From assembly GCF_021044755.1 (NCBI RefSeq), contig NZ_JAJNOR010000001.1:248001-312000 (forward strand): DNA of 64,000 nt, read 5' to 3'. A model generated the notes under the pieces. The model saw only the letters and a program-made list of their open reading frames with translations. It was not told where the DNA came from and made no database searches. Source of the stretch: Lientehia hominis (lineage in GTDB: Bacteria > Bacillota > Clostridia > Lachnospirales > Lachnospiraceae). Below, piece by piece: positions 25,059 to 33,692 of this stretch (positions within the stretch are counted from its first letter, which is position 1; the number at the start of each line of letters is the position of its first letter). The position numbers were made by a program, and so were the translations under genes.

Positions 25059-25808
25059 TCAATACCCCATTTTCTTTTCGTAATCCGCGATCAGCTTCCG
25101 GTTTGCGACCTCATAATCATTGAAGACGCTGTCCCCCAGCGCTTCAAATTGGTTTGGCTCGTAAAGAGGCGTATACCAGGACTTACTCATAAAATATTCG
25201 TTCAGAGCCGCATCCTTGAATTTTCGTCCATGGCGGGCGTATATCTCGTTTCTCGCTATCCTCAGCTGTTCTTTCGTAAGACCGACCAAATCTGCTTCCG
25301 TCAGATAAACAGAATCGCTGCCAGGCAGTACATATTCACTTTCCGCAGCTGTCGCAGCCGCGGTAGTTACGGGTGCTGTAGTCGTCGGCGCTGTAGAAGG
25401 TACCGTTGGCGCTGCCGTCACGGAGGATTCGACTGACGCCTCACTGGTCTTTGCCTCCTTTTTACTCTCTTCCTTCTCCTCTTCCATACCGGCCTCTGAG
25501 GTGGTCTCCGCTCCCGCTATTTCCACATCGCCTCCATTTTTCCCGCCGAAAACTTTAACTCCAAGGAAAATGAGCACGCCTATCAGCACTACGGCTACCA
25601 CGCCCAAAGCGGCGATCAACACCGTCATACCCCTGCCTTTTTTCTCCTTCTCCGGCGCATCGTAAGAAGACTGCCCGCTTCTGTATGGATCCTGCCAATT
25701 CTGAGGCGGCGGAGCATCCTGCCGCTCCACAGGCCAGACCTTCGCGCCGCATCCGTCGCAGAACCTGGAATCATCCGGTATCTGTTTCCCGCATTCTTCA
25801 CAATACAT
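25059..25808 (-). CDS. Zinc-ribbon membrane protein with C-terminal YARHG domain
   Basis: The 249-residue product has a zinc ribbon (MYCEECGKQIPDDSRFCDGC), a proline-rich linker, one membrane segment (MTVLIAALGVVAVVLIGVLIF, about 60-82), a Ser/Thr/Ala-rich stalk of about 70 residues and a C-terminal YARHG domain (QLRIARNEIYARHGRKFKD, then SWYTPLYEPNQF). YARHG domains are extracellular modules of unknown function, frequent in Firmicute surface proteins. It is the first gene of the cluster; a TadZ-like gene follows 32 bp on. It may carry a signal across the membrane, but that is inference. Confidence 0.85.
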   Translation of the reverse strand: MYCEECGKQIPDDSRFCDGCGAKVWPVERQDAPPPQNWQDPYRSGQSSYDAPEKEKKGRGMTVLIAALGVVAVVLIGVLIFLGVKVFGGKNGGDVEIAGAETTSEAGMEEEKEESKKEAKTSEASVESSVTAAPTVPSTAPTTTAPVTTAAATAAESEYVLPGSDSVYLTEADLVGLTKEQLRIARNEIYARHGRKFKDAALNEYFMSKSWYTPLYEPNQFEALGDSVFNDYEVANRKLIADYEKKMGY

Positions 25809-25882
25809 GATCTATCCTCCTGCATCTTATGTCAAAAATTGAAAATTCACTGTTATTTTATCATAACTTCCCGAATCATGCA

Positions 25883-27118
25883 TCAAATATCTTTGTCGAT
25901 TTTCCCCTCATCCGCCAAGACCGTCATTCCCTTTTTCCTCAGTTTGTAATCGACAATGGAGCTGATGATCTGATAGATCACAGCAAATACGGGTACTCCG
26001 ATGAGCATTCCCACAATCCCAAAAAGTCCTCCGAAGAGAAGGATTGAAAACACCACCCAAAAAGCTGAAAGTCCTGTGGATTCTCCTAATATCTTCGGTC
26101 CGATGATATTTCCGTCAATCTGCTGGAGAATGATGATAAATATAATGAAAATGACTCCTTTCGCCGGATTGGCCAGGAGTATCAGGATCGCGCTGGGAAT
26201 GGCCCCCATATACGGTCCGAAAAATGGTATCACGTTGGTCACTCCCACTATTACGCTGACAAGGACTGTATAAGGCATGTTCAGAAAATAAAGCACAATA
26301 AAACACAGAATCCCGATTATCAAAGAATCCACGAGCTTACCGGCTATGAAGCCGCCGAATATCCTGTTGCTGTCTTTCAGAGTATCAATCAGGATTCCCG
26401 CATTTTTCTTGGAAAAGACCGCGTAAATGACCTGCTTCGCCTGCCGCTTAAAAGTACGCCTGCCGTTCAGGACATACAGCGCGACGATCACACCCACCAC
26501 GATGTTCAAAGTAGTGCTGAAGAAATTAATGACTCCCGCAGTCAGGTATCCAAAGACCATGTTCATATCCTTCAGAAAATCCGTCTGCACCCAGTTATTA
26601 AAAAAAGTAATGATCTTTTCCGTAATATTCCGGACAATCTCCGTATTCATCCCTTCCTGGCCCATATAGTCGGTAATCGCTGCCGATGCATGCTGAATCT
26701 GCCCTGGGAGTGCCACGATCATATTGCGGATATTGGTATACAGTTCCGGAAGTACCATGACACCCAGAATCACGATGATGGCGACCCAGAAGAGAAGCGC
26801 CAGAAAAATGCTGACTCCCTTATTGAGTTTAACAGCCCGTTCATCCTTTTTTATGATTTTCTTAATAAGACCGTCAAGCCTCTTTTCAAAGAATCTCACC
26901 ACCGGATACATGATATATGCGAATACAAATCCAAAAACAATCGGCTCCAGAATCTTCAAGATAGTCCGGATGGCTTTCAAAACCACATCTATTTTGTATA
27001 AAAGCAGAAAAAACAGAATACTCGCTGCAATCACTAAAAATGCCGTGAGACCCATGGAAGCGTATTTCTTCATTCCATGTCTAGCAGTTTCCAATTTTCC
27101 TTCTTCTTCCTTTTTCAT
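25883..27118 (-). CDS. AI-2E family transporter (PerM/YtvI type)
   Basis: This 411-residue protein has about seven membrane segments and the typical AI-2E permease text: a long amphipathic central region (MVLPELYTNIRNMIVALPGQ), then GFIAGKLVDSLIIGILCFIV, IPFFGPYMGAIPSAILILLA and DGNIIGPKILGESTGLSAFW. The substrate of most members is unknown; some are Na+/H+ antiporters and the Bacillus YtvI is linked to sporulation. The gene stands 74 bp upstream of the zinc-ribbon cluster. Confidence 0.93.
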   Translation of the reverse strand: MKKEEEGKLETARHGMKKYASMGLTAFLVIAASILFFLLLYKIDVVLKAIRTILKILEPIVFGFVFAYIMYPVVRFFEKRLDGLIKKIIKKDERAVKLNKGVSIFLALLFWVAIIVILGVMVLPELYTNIRNMIVALPGQIQHASAAITDYMGQEGMNTEIVRNITEKIITFFNNWVQTDFLKDMNMVFGYLTAGVINFFSTTLNIVVGVIVALYVLNGRRTFKRQAKQVIYAVFSKKNAGILIDTLKDSNRIFGGFIAGKLVDSLIIGILCFIVLYFLNMPYTVLVSVIVGVTNVIPFFGPYMGAIPSAILILLANPAKGVIFIIFIIILQQIDGNIIGPKILGESTGLSAFWVVFSILLFGGLFGIVGMLIGVPVFAVIYQIISSIVDYKLRKKGMTVLADEGKIDKDI

Positions 27119-27270
27119 ATGCCCGCTCCTTCCATTTGGAGAATTCCCCCAACCATGACAAGTATATCACAGGCACAACATAATTTCCATAGAAAGAACT
27201 CCCCGACCGGGCCGCCCCATTTTAGAATCATGACAAGAAAGCGTTACGTGAACGGACCGAAGAAAAATTA

Positions 27271-27300
27271 AAGATGCCGTTCGTCTTCCGCCGGCATCTT
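27271..27300 (-). terminator. Terminator after the HAD hydrolase gene
   Basis: AAGATGCCG and CGGCATCTT form a 9-bp stem around 12 bases; on the minus strand it is followed by TTTAATTTTTC. It ends the lysA-HAD transcript. Confidence 0.85.
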
Positions 27301-27325
27301 CATCGATATTATGTACTTTTGCCTG

Positions 27326-28048
27326 TCAGGTCAGGTTAGGCATTCTTTCTGCAAACCTTCGGAATTCCTCAAAGCTGCCGGAAAGATATCCCTCCAGAGA
27401 TCTTCCATGTCGGTTCAGCAGACAGTCCGTCAAAAGGTAGCCCTTGATTCCCAGGGATGTAACACACATATCCTCATCCACGTCGTTTCCGACCATCATG
27501 CACTGTTCCGGCATTTTCCCGAAACGCTCCAAAATGGAGGTGTAATATTTCAGGTTCGGCTTGCAGAATGTCTCTTCTTCATAAGTGGTCACCAAATCAA
27601 AATCCCCCGGAGAAAGCCCCGCCCATTCCATCCTGCGGTGGGTGGCCACAGAAGGAAACAGCGGATTCGTAGCCAGGATCACCGTGTATCCCTTTTCCCG
27701 AAAAATCTTCACAGTCTCACTTGCCAGAGGCTGGAAAGCAGTAGCTGCCTTCGCTTCACCAAACTGTTCCCGGTAGAACTGCTCAAATACAGGCTCTTCG
27801 CTGAGCATTTCCCGTCCCATCACCTGAGAGAACACATTCCAGAACCGCTCCCGGTTGCTCATGGTCCCGTCATTTTGTACCATAGCTTCCGTCCCCTTCC
27901 ACACAGAAGACGTCAGGTGCTTCGGGTCATAGCCCGACGGTGCAAAGGTCCTTCCCAGCGCGCCCATATAACACTTCACGAACTCCTCCTGATCCATTGG
28001 CAGAAGACTTCCGTCCAAGTCAAACAATATCGTGTCTATCCTATGCAT
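27326..28048 (-). CDS. HAD-superfamily hydrolase
   Basis: A 240-residue HAD phosphatase with motif I TILFDLDGSLLPMD, motif II VILATNPLFPS, a lysine in CKPNLKYYTSIL (motif III) and motif IV MVGNDVDEDM. The cap domain lies between residues 20 and 85. The substrate cannot be read from sequence. It starts 3 bp after the stop of the DAP decarboxylase-like gene, so the two are translated from one message; whether it works in the same pathway is unknown. Confidence 0.85.
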   Translation of the reverse strand: MHRIDTILFDLDGSLLPMDQEEFVKCYMGALGRTFAPSGYDPKHLTSSVWKGTEAMVQNDGTMSNRERFWNVFSQVMGREMLSEEPVFEQFYREQFGEAKAATAFQPLASETVKIFREKGYTVILATNPLFPSVATHRRMEWAGLSPGDFDLVTTYEEETFCKPNLKYYTSILERFGKMPEQCMMVGNDVDEDMCVTSLGIKGYLLTDCLLNRHGRSLEGYLSGSFEEFRRFAERMPNLT

Positions 28049-28051
28049 TTC

Positions 28052-29326
28052 CTATTCCTGCCATTTCATGTCTTTTAATATATCACAGAAATCAAACGTC
28101 GCAAAATAATCCCGAGGAGTTTCCGCCCGCCGTATCAGCTGAACGCTTCCGTCTTCCCTAAGCAAAAGCTCCGCCGAGCGCAGCTTCCCATTATAATTAT
28201 ATCCCATGGAAAATCCATGAGCGCCCGTATCGTGGATCACCAGAAAATCTCCCACATCAACCTTAGGGAGCATCCGGTCAATGGCAAACTTATCGCTGTT
28301 CTCGCAAAGCGAGCCTGTTATATCATATTTGTGGTCACAGACACTGTTGTCCTTACCCATGACCGTGATATGATGGTATGCTCCATATATCGCCGGCCGC
28401 ATCAGATTCGCAGCGCAGGCGTCACAGCCCACATACTCTTTATAGATATGCTTCTGATGTATTGCCTTTGTCACCAGACAGCCGTAAGGCCCCATCATAA
28501 AACGCCCCATCTCAGTGTAAATGGCAATATCGTCCATGCCGGCAGGAGTAAGCACTTCTTCATATGCTTTTCGCACTCCGTCTCCGATAGCCTGAATATC
28601 ATTGGGCTCCTGCTCCGGCCGGTAGGGTATTCCCACTCCTCCTGACAGATTGATGAATTTAATATCAGCCCCCGTCTTCTCCTTCAGCTCTACCGCCAGC
28701 TCAAACAGCACCTTGGCAAGCATCGGATAATATTCGTTCGTCACAGTATTGCTAGCCAGAAAAGCATGGAGACCGAAGGTTTTAACTCCTTTTGCTTTCA
28801 GTATCTTAAATCCCTCGATAATCTGTTCGTGGGTAAAACCGTATTTGGCATCCCCGGGATTGTCCATGATGCCATTGCTCATCTTGAAGATTCCTCCCGG
28901 ATTATACCTGCAGCTGATTGTCTCCGGAATTCCCGCGCATTTTTCCAGGTATTCAATGTGGGTAAAATCATCCAGATTGATAGTCGCATTCAGATTCCTG
29001 GCAAACTGATATTCCTCGGCCGGCGTCGCGTTGGAGGAAAACATGATTCCGTCTCCCGAAATTCCCAAAGCGTCCGCCAGCATAAGCTCTGTCAATGAGG
29101 AGCAATCACAGCCGCAGCCATACTCTTTTAAAATATTTATCAAAAAGGGATTCGGAGTGGCTTTCACCGCAAAGTACTCACGAAAGCCTTTGTTCCAGGC
29201 AAACGCTTTCTTCACCCGCATGACATTCTCCCTTATTCCCTTCTCATCATACAAATGATAAGGAGTCGGATAACTCTTGTCGATCTCTTTCAACTGTTCC
29301 AGTGTTACAAAAGGTTCTTTTTTCAT
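28052..29326 (-). CDS. Diaminopimelate decarboxylase-like PLP enzyme
   Basis: This group IV PLP decarboxylase would convert meso-diaminopimelate to lysine. The PLP lysine is in YFAVKATPNPF, the glycine-rich motif in FINLSGGVGIPY, and CENSDKF corresponds to the C-terminal active-site cysteine motif. Several motifs differ from classical LysA: HAFLASNTVTNEYY replaces HIGSQ, TEMGRFMMGPYG replaces EPGR, and CDACAANLMRP replaces DAGMNDLIRP. It may belong to a divergent clostridial subgroup with a related substrate. I start at ATG 29326 (424 residues), with GGAG nine bases upstream. It is co-transcribed with the HAD gene. Confidence 0.82.
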   Translation of the reverse strand: MKKEPFVTLEQLKEIDKSYPTPYHLYDEKGIRENVMRVKKAFAWNKGFREYFAVKATPNPFLINILKEYGCGCDCSSLTELMLADALGISGDGIMFSSNATPAEEYQFARNLNATINLDDFTHIEYLEKCAGIPETISCRYNPGGIFKMSNGIMDNPGDAKYGFTHEQIIEGFKILKAKGVKTFGLHAFLASNTVTNEYYPMLAKVLFELAVELKEKTGADIKFINLSGGVGIPYRPEQEPNDIQAIGDGVRKAYEEVLTPAGMDDIAIYTEMGRFMMGPYGCLVTKAIHQKHIYKEYVGCDACAANLMRPAIYGAYHHITVMGKDNSVCDHKYDITGSLCENSDKFAIDRMLPKVDVGDFLVIHDTGAHGFSMGYNYNGKLRSAELLLREDGSVQLIRRAETPRDYFATFDFCDILKDMKWQE

Positions 29327-29407
29327 GTAAGCGCTGCTCCTTTCGTTTCTCATAAGTCAAACAAAGCATACTATAGCTCTTCTTAAATGTCAACCGGCCC
29401 CCTGCCA

Positions 29408-31141
29408 TTAGTTTCCATACAGAATCTCTTGCTTTGTCCCGTCTTTAGATATTCTGCCCAGCTCCTGTTTTTTCAGACTGTTCTGCCCACTCTTCATCCG
29501 ATAGTATACCCAATCCTCTGTCACGTTGATCTCATAAAAAATCTCATTAAAATAGCTGTCTCCTCCATAGGTGGCTTCATCAAACACCTTCAGCAGCTTC
29601 TCTGCCTGTCCATTGTCTCCGCAGACTGCCATGGCCCGGTTAGTAAGAGGGGCACCATTTTCTCCCCAGACTCTTCCGCCAGTGGCTGCATACAGCTTTC
29701 CGTCCGAAGCAACAGTTCCGACCCAGCTTCTTTCCTCCAAAAGTCTGTCTCCAAAGGACTCCTTGAAGGCATCGTATACATGGAATCTGGAATCCGGGAA
29801 TTCTCCCTCACTGTCCCCGCAGGAAAGATAAAGCTTTCCGTCTGAAACCTGAATCCCCAGTACGTATTCCGTATAACTGCCGTAATCGCTTGTAAACGGC
29901 GCGTTACTTTCCCGATGTACCGGCAGCTCTTCCGCCATGGTGCCGTCCAAAGAAGCCCGGTAGAACTTAGTAAAATTATAAGGTCCGAAGAAGCAGTTAT
30001 AATAGCTGACTGTATAATAGAGCTTTCCGTCTGAAATGCACATTTGAGGAGAAGCGTTTCCCAAATTCTCCACCAATTCCGTCACATTTCCTCCATCCAG
30101 ATCCATCCGGTAGAGGGAGGCATTATCATGATAGGTCACTGTCACCGTCTGGCCGCCGTTGCTGTTCATATTGGTGCAGGTATAAGTCCCTTCCCTCCCG
30201 TTTCTTCCTATATAGTAAAGATATCCGTCATATACGGTAAAGCCCCGGTAACCGGCTCCGGCCGTATATTCATCCATATAGTAATCCGAAAAGCTCATGA
30301 CCACGCCGCCCTCATCCGCCGGCACGCCAATCGCGGTCAGCCCGTCTCCATTCAATCCAACGCGGTACGGTGTCCGGGTCTTATACGGCCTGTCATATTC
30401 CCCGGCCTTTTCTTCTTCCGCCAGAAAATAGACCTGGTCCTCCCACAGGTTCAGAGAAGAACAGCTTCCGTCAAAAAGCTTCACTCTTCCGCTCCCATCC
30501 TGATTCATGCGCCAAAGAGCATTCTCATAGCTGTATACCACGCAGGTTTCATTTTCGACTACATATCCGCCATTATTTATATTTCCGGCCAAATTCCCCG
30601 CTCCGGTCACATTCTCTGTTTCTTGTCTGGGATTTTCTTTTGTCTCGTCCGCAGTGCTCTCTCCACTTTCCTCTGCCGTCTCCTTTTTTTCATCATTCCA
30701 GTAATTTTCAACGGTCTTCTCGGACAGCTCCGGATAGACCGTCTTTACCATATCCAGGACTTCCTGTTTTTCTGTCTCGTCCACGCGCTCCTGCCCGATC
30801 TCCAGCGCCTTTTTCACCAAAGCAGAATTTTTTGTTCTCTGAATACCATCACAAATCGTTTTGACCGCTTCTTTCCAATAAGAAAAATCCTCACCAAGAG
30901 AAGCGTCTGCGAACCCTATGTAAGCATCTGCATATTCAGGCTCCATTTCGATCGCCTGCTTAAAAGAAGATATGGCCTCCTCATAATTTCCTTCCTCCAG
31001 ATTCTTCTTCCCCGCCTCCATCCATTTCTCATATCCCGTCTTTTTCTCCTTATTCATATAAATGAGAAGACAAAGGCTGCCCGCCGCTGCTGCGATGATC
31101 ACGCACACCAGGGCGATGATAATACCTCTTTTCTTTTTCAT
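29408..31141 (-). CDS. Membrane-anchored TPR and DUF5050-type beta-propeller protein
   Basis: Function unknown. The 577-residue protein has an N-terminal membrane segment (IIIALVCVIIAAAAGSLCLL), one or two TPRs (WMEAGKKNLEEGNYEEAISS to ADAYIGFADASL, about 40-85), an acidic linker rich in E, T and N, and a large external region of repeated ...LYYIGRNG, KLYYTVSYYN and YRASLDG blades, as in DUF5050 propellers. Such domains probably bind ligand or protein outside the cell. GGGAG lies before the ATG. Repeat R1 with its 58-bp module ends only about 60 bp upstream, so its promoter must lie in that short AT-rich stretch or inside the repeat. Confidence 0.8.
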   Translation of the reverse strand: MKKKRGIIIALVCVIIAAAAGSLCLLIYMNKEKKTGYEKWMEAGKKNLEEGNYEEAISSFKQAIEMEPEYADAYIGFADASLGEDFSYWKEAVKTICDGIQRTKNSALVKKALEIGQERVDETEKQEVLDMVKTVYPELSEKTVENYWNDEKKETAEESGESTADETKENPRQETENVTGAGNLAGNINNGGYVVENETCVVYSYENALWRMNQDGSGRVKLFDGSCSSLNLWEDQVYFLAEEEKAGEYDRPYKTRTPYRVGLNGDGLTAIGVPADEGGVVMSFSDYYMDEYTAGAGYRGFTVYDGYLYYIGRNGREGTYTCTNMNSNGGQTVTVTYHDNASLYRMDLDGGNVTELVENLGNASPQMCISDGKLYYTVSYYNCFFGPYNFTKFYRASLDGTMAEELPVHRESNAPFTSDYGSYTEYVLGIQVSDGKLYLSCGDSEGEFPDSRFHVYDAFKESFGDRLLEERSWVGTVASDGKLYAATGGRVWGENGAPLTNRAMAVCGDNGQAEKLLKVFDEATYGGDSYFNEIFYEINVTEDWVYYRMKSGQNSLKKQELGRISKDGTKQEILYGN

Positions 31142-31202
31142 ATCTTTTCTCCCAATATAATAATAAACAAAAAATCAATTATAAAACTTCATTTTATACC
31201 CT

Positions 31203-31252
31203 GCCTCACGAAGTGCGCCTGCCCGGAGGGCATGTATTTAGGGGTGCCCCTG
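31203..31252 (+). repeat. Palindromic module M1 next to repeat R1
   Basis: The sequence contains TGCCCGGAGGGCA (5-bp stem) and AGGGGTGCCCCT (5-bp stem). Related copies occur at 52191-52248 and 52951-53010, all in the same plus-strand orientation. It joins R1 at GGTATACC. Confidence 0.85.
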
Positions 31253-31934
31253 GGTATACCTTTGAATACCTTTCAAATAAACCTAATCTTAACGAATAAA
31301 AGGAGGCAGGAGGAAGTCCGCTTCCATTCAGGCGGGTCGCTGGCAGCCGTAACCAGCATCTTTGCGGCCTTCAGTCGGTCTTTTCCAACTGACATGGATA
31401 AATCGATATTTTTCCATGTCAGATTCCAACAAAAATCTGCATGATATGCGATTTTTGCCTCCCTTCGGCCGGGAAGATCCTGCCAACGCCCTTGCGGCGC
31501 TCCCCTTACGATGGAATCGGATCGTTCCTCCTGCTCCTCTTCCCGCACCGAAATAAGCTTTTGTTTGTTGTGAAAGCTATTGGGGCGGCTCACCGCGGCC
31601 CGCTGCCCTAAGGCGCGCGGGCCCTGCGGATATCCGATCCTTTTCTGGAATCTAAGAAATGAAATTTGTCCGGTACAGCGCGGCAGGCAGGGCGCCGGCA
31701 GTGAGATTCCGGGCCGGCCTAAAGGTGAGCGCTGCAGGGCAGCGGCCGGTGTTCTCCAGGAGGAGGGAGGCAGAAACGGAAATACCGATTCCGTTTCTGA
31801 GCGAACAGGAGACAGGAAATCATAAAGATTTCCTGTCGACATGTGAGCGGTACTGCCAAAGCGGAGATAAAGCGGCCCCTGCATCGCCAGCGAACCGAAA
31901 TCGTGACGGTCCGGAACTTCTGCCGGTGCTGAAC
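31253..31934 (+). repeat. Structured 682-bp non-coding repeat, copy R1
   Basis: R1 is closely similar over its whole length to the reverse complement of 52269-52950 (R2). It contains several hairpins: 31347-31367, 31389-31423 (CTGACATGGA...TCCATGTCAG), 31430-31457, 31597-31623 (GGCCCGC...GCGGGCC), 31772-31798 (AGAAACGGAA...TTCCGTTTCT) and 31813-31837. Base pairs at 31430/31457, 31436/31451 and 31773/31797 are exchanged for other Watson-Crick pairs in R2. Frames open in one copy are broken or altered by replacement changes in the other, so it is not read as a gene. It fills most of the 893-bp gap between guaB and the TPR gene. It may be a mobile non-autonomous element or a structured RNA. Confidence 0.85.
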
Positions 31935-31997
31935 TTAAGCTTGATCGGAGCTAACTATAAATGATTCCAAAAAGTATTTAGTATCATCGTCTAAAAA

Positions 31998-32025
31998 ACC
32001 GCTGCCGGTGATATCCGGCAGCGGT
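31998..32025 (-). terminator. Terminator of guaB
   Basis: ACCGCTGCCGG and CCGGCAGCGGT form an 11-bp stem with a six-base loop, followed on the minus strand by TTTTTTAG; it begins 10 bp past the guaB stop codon. Confidence 0.92.
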
Positions 32026-32034
32026 CCTATCCCG

Positions 32035-33489
32035 TTATTCGTCTACGCTGTAATTGGGCGCCTCTTTGGTAATATGAATATCATGAGGATGACTTTCTTT
32101 CAGTGATGCGGCCGAAATCTTTACAAATTCCGCTTTTTCCATCAAAGAAGGGATATCCTTCGCTCCGCAGTAGCCCATACCGGACCGGATGCCGCCTATC
32201 AGCTGGAACACCGTATCCTCTACCGTTCCCTTATAGGCCACTCGACCTTCCACGCCTTCCGGCACAAGCTTTTTCGCACCTGTCTGGAAATACCGGTCCT
32301 TGCTCCCGTTTTCCATCGCCGCGATGGAACCCATACCACGATATACTTTATATTTTCTTCCCTGGAACAGTTCAAATGTCCCGGGGCTTTCATCACAACC
32401 GGCAAAAATGCTGCCCATCATGCAGACGCTTCCGCCCGCAGCGATTGCCTTTGTCATATCTCCGGAGTACTTGATGCCTCCGTCCGCCACGATTGGAATT
32501 CCAAATTCCTTTGCTGCCCCATAACAGTCCATGATGGCTGTGATCTGAGGTACGCCAATGCCCGCGACCACTCTGGTCGTGCAGATGGAACCAGGTCCGA
32601 TTCCTACTTTCACCGCATCCACACCAGCCTCGATCAAAGCCCTGGTCGCCGCGCCTGTAGCCACATTTCCAGCGACAACCTGAAGCTCCGGATAATTCGC
32701 TTTGATATCACGGACGGCATTGAGAATATTGGCGGAATGTCCATGGGCAGAATCCACTACCACACAATCTACCTTTGCCTTGACCAGTGCTCCGACGCGC
32801 TCCAGAAGGTTCGCTGTGATTCCCACGGCAGCCCCGCACAGCAGGCGTCCCTGGTCGTCCTTCGCGGACTGCGGATATTTAATCTGTTTTTCTATATCCT
32901 TAATGGTGATCAGGCCCTTCAGATTGAAGTCTTTATCCACAATGGGAAGCTTCTCTTTTCTGGCCTTCGCCAAAATCTTTTTCGCCTCTTCCAGCGTGAT
33001 TCCCTCAGGTGCGGTAATCAGCCCTTCCGATGTCATGGAATCTTTGATCTTCTTCGTAAAATCTGTCTCAAACTTAAGGTCACGGTTCGTTATGATGCCC
33101 ACCAGCCTGCGTCCTTCTGTAATGGGGACACCGGAAATCCGGAACTTGCCCATCAGCTCATTGGCATCCGCCAGTGTATGTTCAGGAGATAAATAAAAAG
33201 GGTCGGTGATGACACCATTCTCAGAGCGTTTAACCTTGTCCACTTCCTCGGCCTGGGCCTCTACCGACATGTTCTTATGGATAATGCCGATACCTCCCTG
33301 TCTCGCCATGGCGATTGCCATCCTGTGCTCTGTAACTGTGTCCATCCCGGCACTCATCATCGGAATGTTCAATTTGATCTTCTTAGTCAGATGGGTCGAT
33401 AAATCCACCTGATTCGGTGTTACCTCGGAATATGCCGGTACCAACAGCACATCATCAAAGGTAATTCCCTCACCGATTATTTTGCCCAT
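32035..33489 (-). CDS. guaB: Inosine-5'-monophosphate dehydrogenase
   Basis: GuaB oxidises IMP to XMP, the committed step of GMP synthesis. The barrel N-terminus is MGKIIGEGITFDDVLLVPAY, two CBS domains lie at about 90-205, and the catalytic loop is GIGPGSICTTRVVAGIGVPQ with the active cysteine. The flap and IMP site are in VYRGMGSIAAM. I start at ATG 33489 because AAAGGAG lies upstream and the family begins here; the protein is 484 residues. It stands alone with a promoter and a strong terminator. Confidence 0.98.
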   Translation of the reverse strand: MGKIIGEGITFDDVLLVPAYSEVTPNQVDLSTHLTKKIKLNIPMMSAGMDTVTEHRMAIAMARQGGIGIIHKNMSVEAQAEEVDKVKRSENGVITDPFYLSPEHTLADANELMGKFRISGVPITEGRRLVGIITNRDLKFETDFTKKIKDSMTSEGLITAPEGITLEEAKKILAKARKEKLPIVDKDFNLKGLITIKDIEKQIKYPQSAKDDQGRLLCGAAVGITANLLERVGALVKAKVDCVVVDSAHGHSANILNAVRDIKANYPELQVVAGNVATGAATRALIEAGVDAVKVGIGPGSICTTRVVAGIGVPQITAIMDCYGAAKEFGIPIVADGGIKYSGDMTKAIAAGGSVCMMGSIFAGCDESPGTFELFQGRKYKVYRGMGSIAAMENGSKDRYFQTGAKKLVPEGVEGRVAYKGTVEDTVFQLIGGIRSGMGYCGAKDIPSLMEKAEFVKISAASLKESHPHDIHITKEAPNYSVDE

Positions 33490-33544
33490 GTTTATTTCTC
33501 CTTTCTTCCTCACATGCTCAAAAGCTCATCTTATTTAATATAAT

Positions 33545-33588
33545 ACTCTACCAAAAATGTCCGTCGGTGTCAAACAAATTCGACAAGG
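33545..33588 (-). promoter_or_regulatory. guaB promoter with an upstream Spo0A-like box
   Basis: TTGACA (33568-33573) and TAGAGT (33545-33550) are separated by 17 bp on the minus strand. TTGTCGAA at about 33579-33586, just upstream of the -35 box, matches the Spo0A box core TGTCGAA. Control by Spo0A is a guess from this match. Confidence 0.5.
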
Positions 33589-33610
33589 TTTTGCAATCTT
33601 TTAATACAAA

Positions 33611-33640
33611 AAAGGACCAGTCTGAAACAGACCGGTCCCT
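33611..33640 (-). terminator. Terminator of groESL
   Basis: GGACCAGTCTG and CAGACCGGTCC pair around AAA; on the minus strand a run of T follows. It lies about 50 bp after groEL. Confidence 0.9.
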
Positions 33641-33692
33641 CTGCATTTATCACTTAAAATTCTGATGTTCAGTTGAATTTCCAGCCGAACAA

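Noticed and set aside
20982..25808. Type VII secretion or Tad pilus locus
   Set aside because: FHA and TadZ-like proteins occur in such loci, but there is no EssC, WXG100, TadA, TadB/C or pilin gene here.
31273..31884. A 203-residue open frame in repeat R1 on the minus strand (and 52321-52915 in R2)
   Set aside because: The same frame is split by a shift in R2, and substitutions between copies change amino acids more often than not. Compensatory changes keep stems, not codons.
31659..31964. A 101-residue frame in R1 on the plus strand resembling 52226-52480 in R2
   Set aside because: Similarity follows from the DNA repeat; about eight replacements in 67 codons with few silent changes and different ends argue against a protein.
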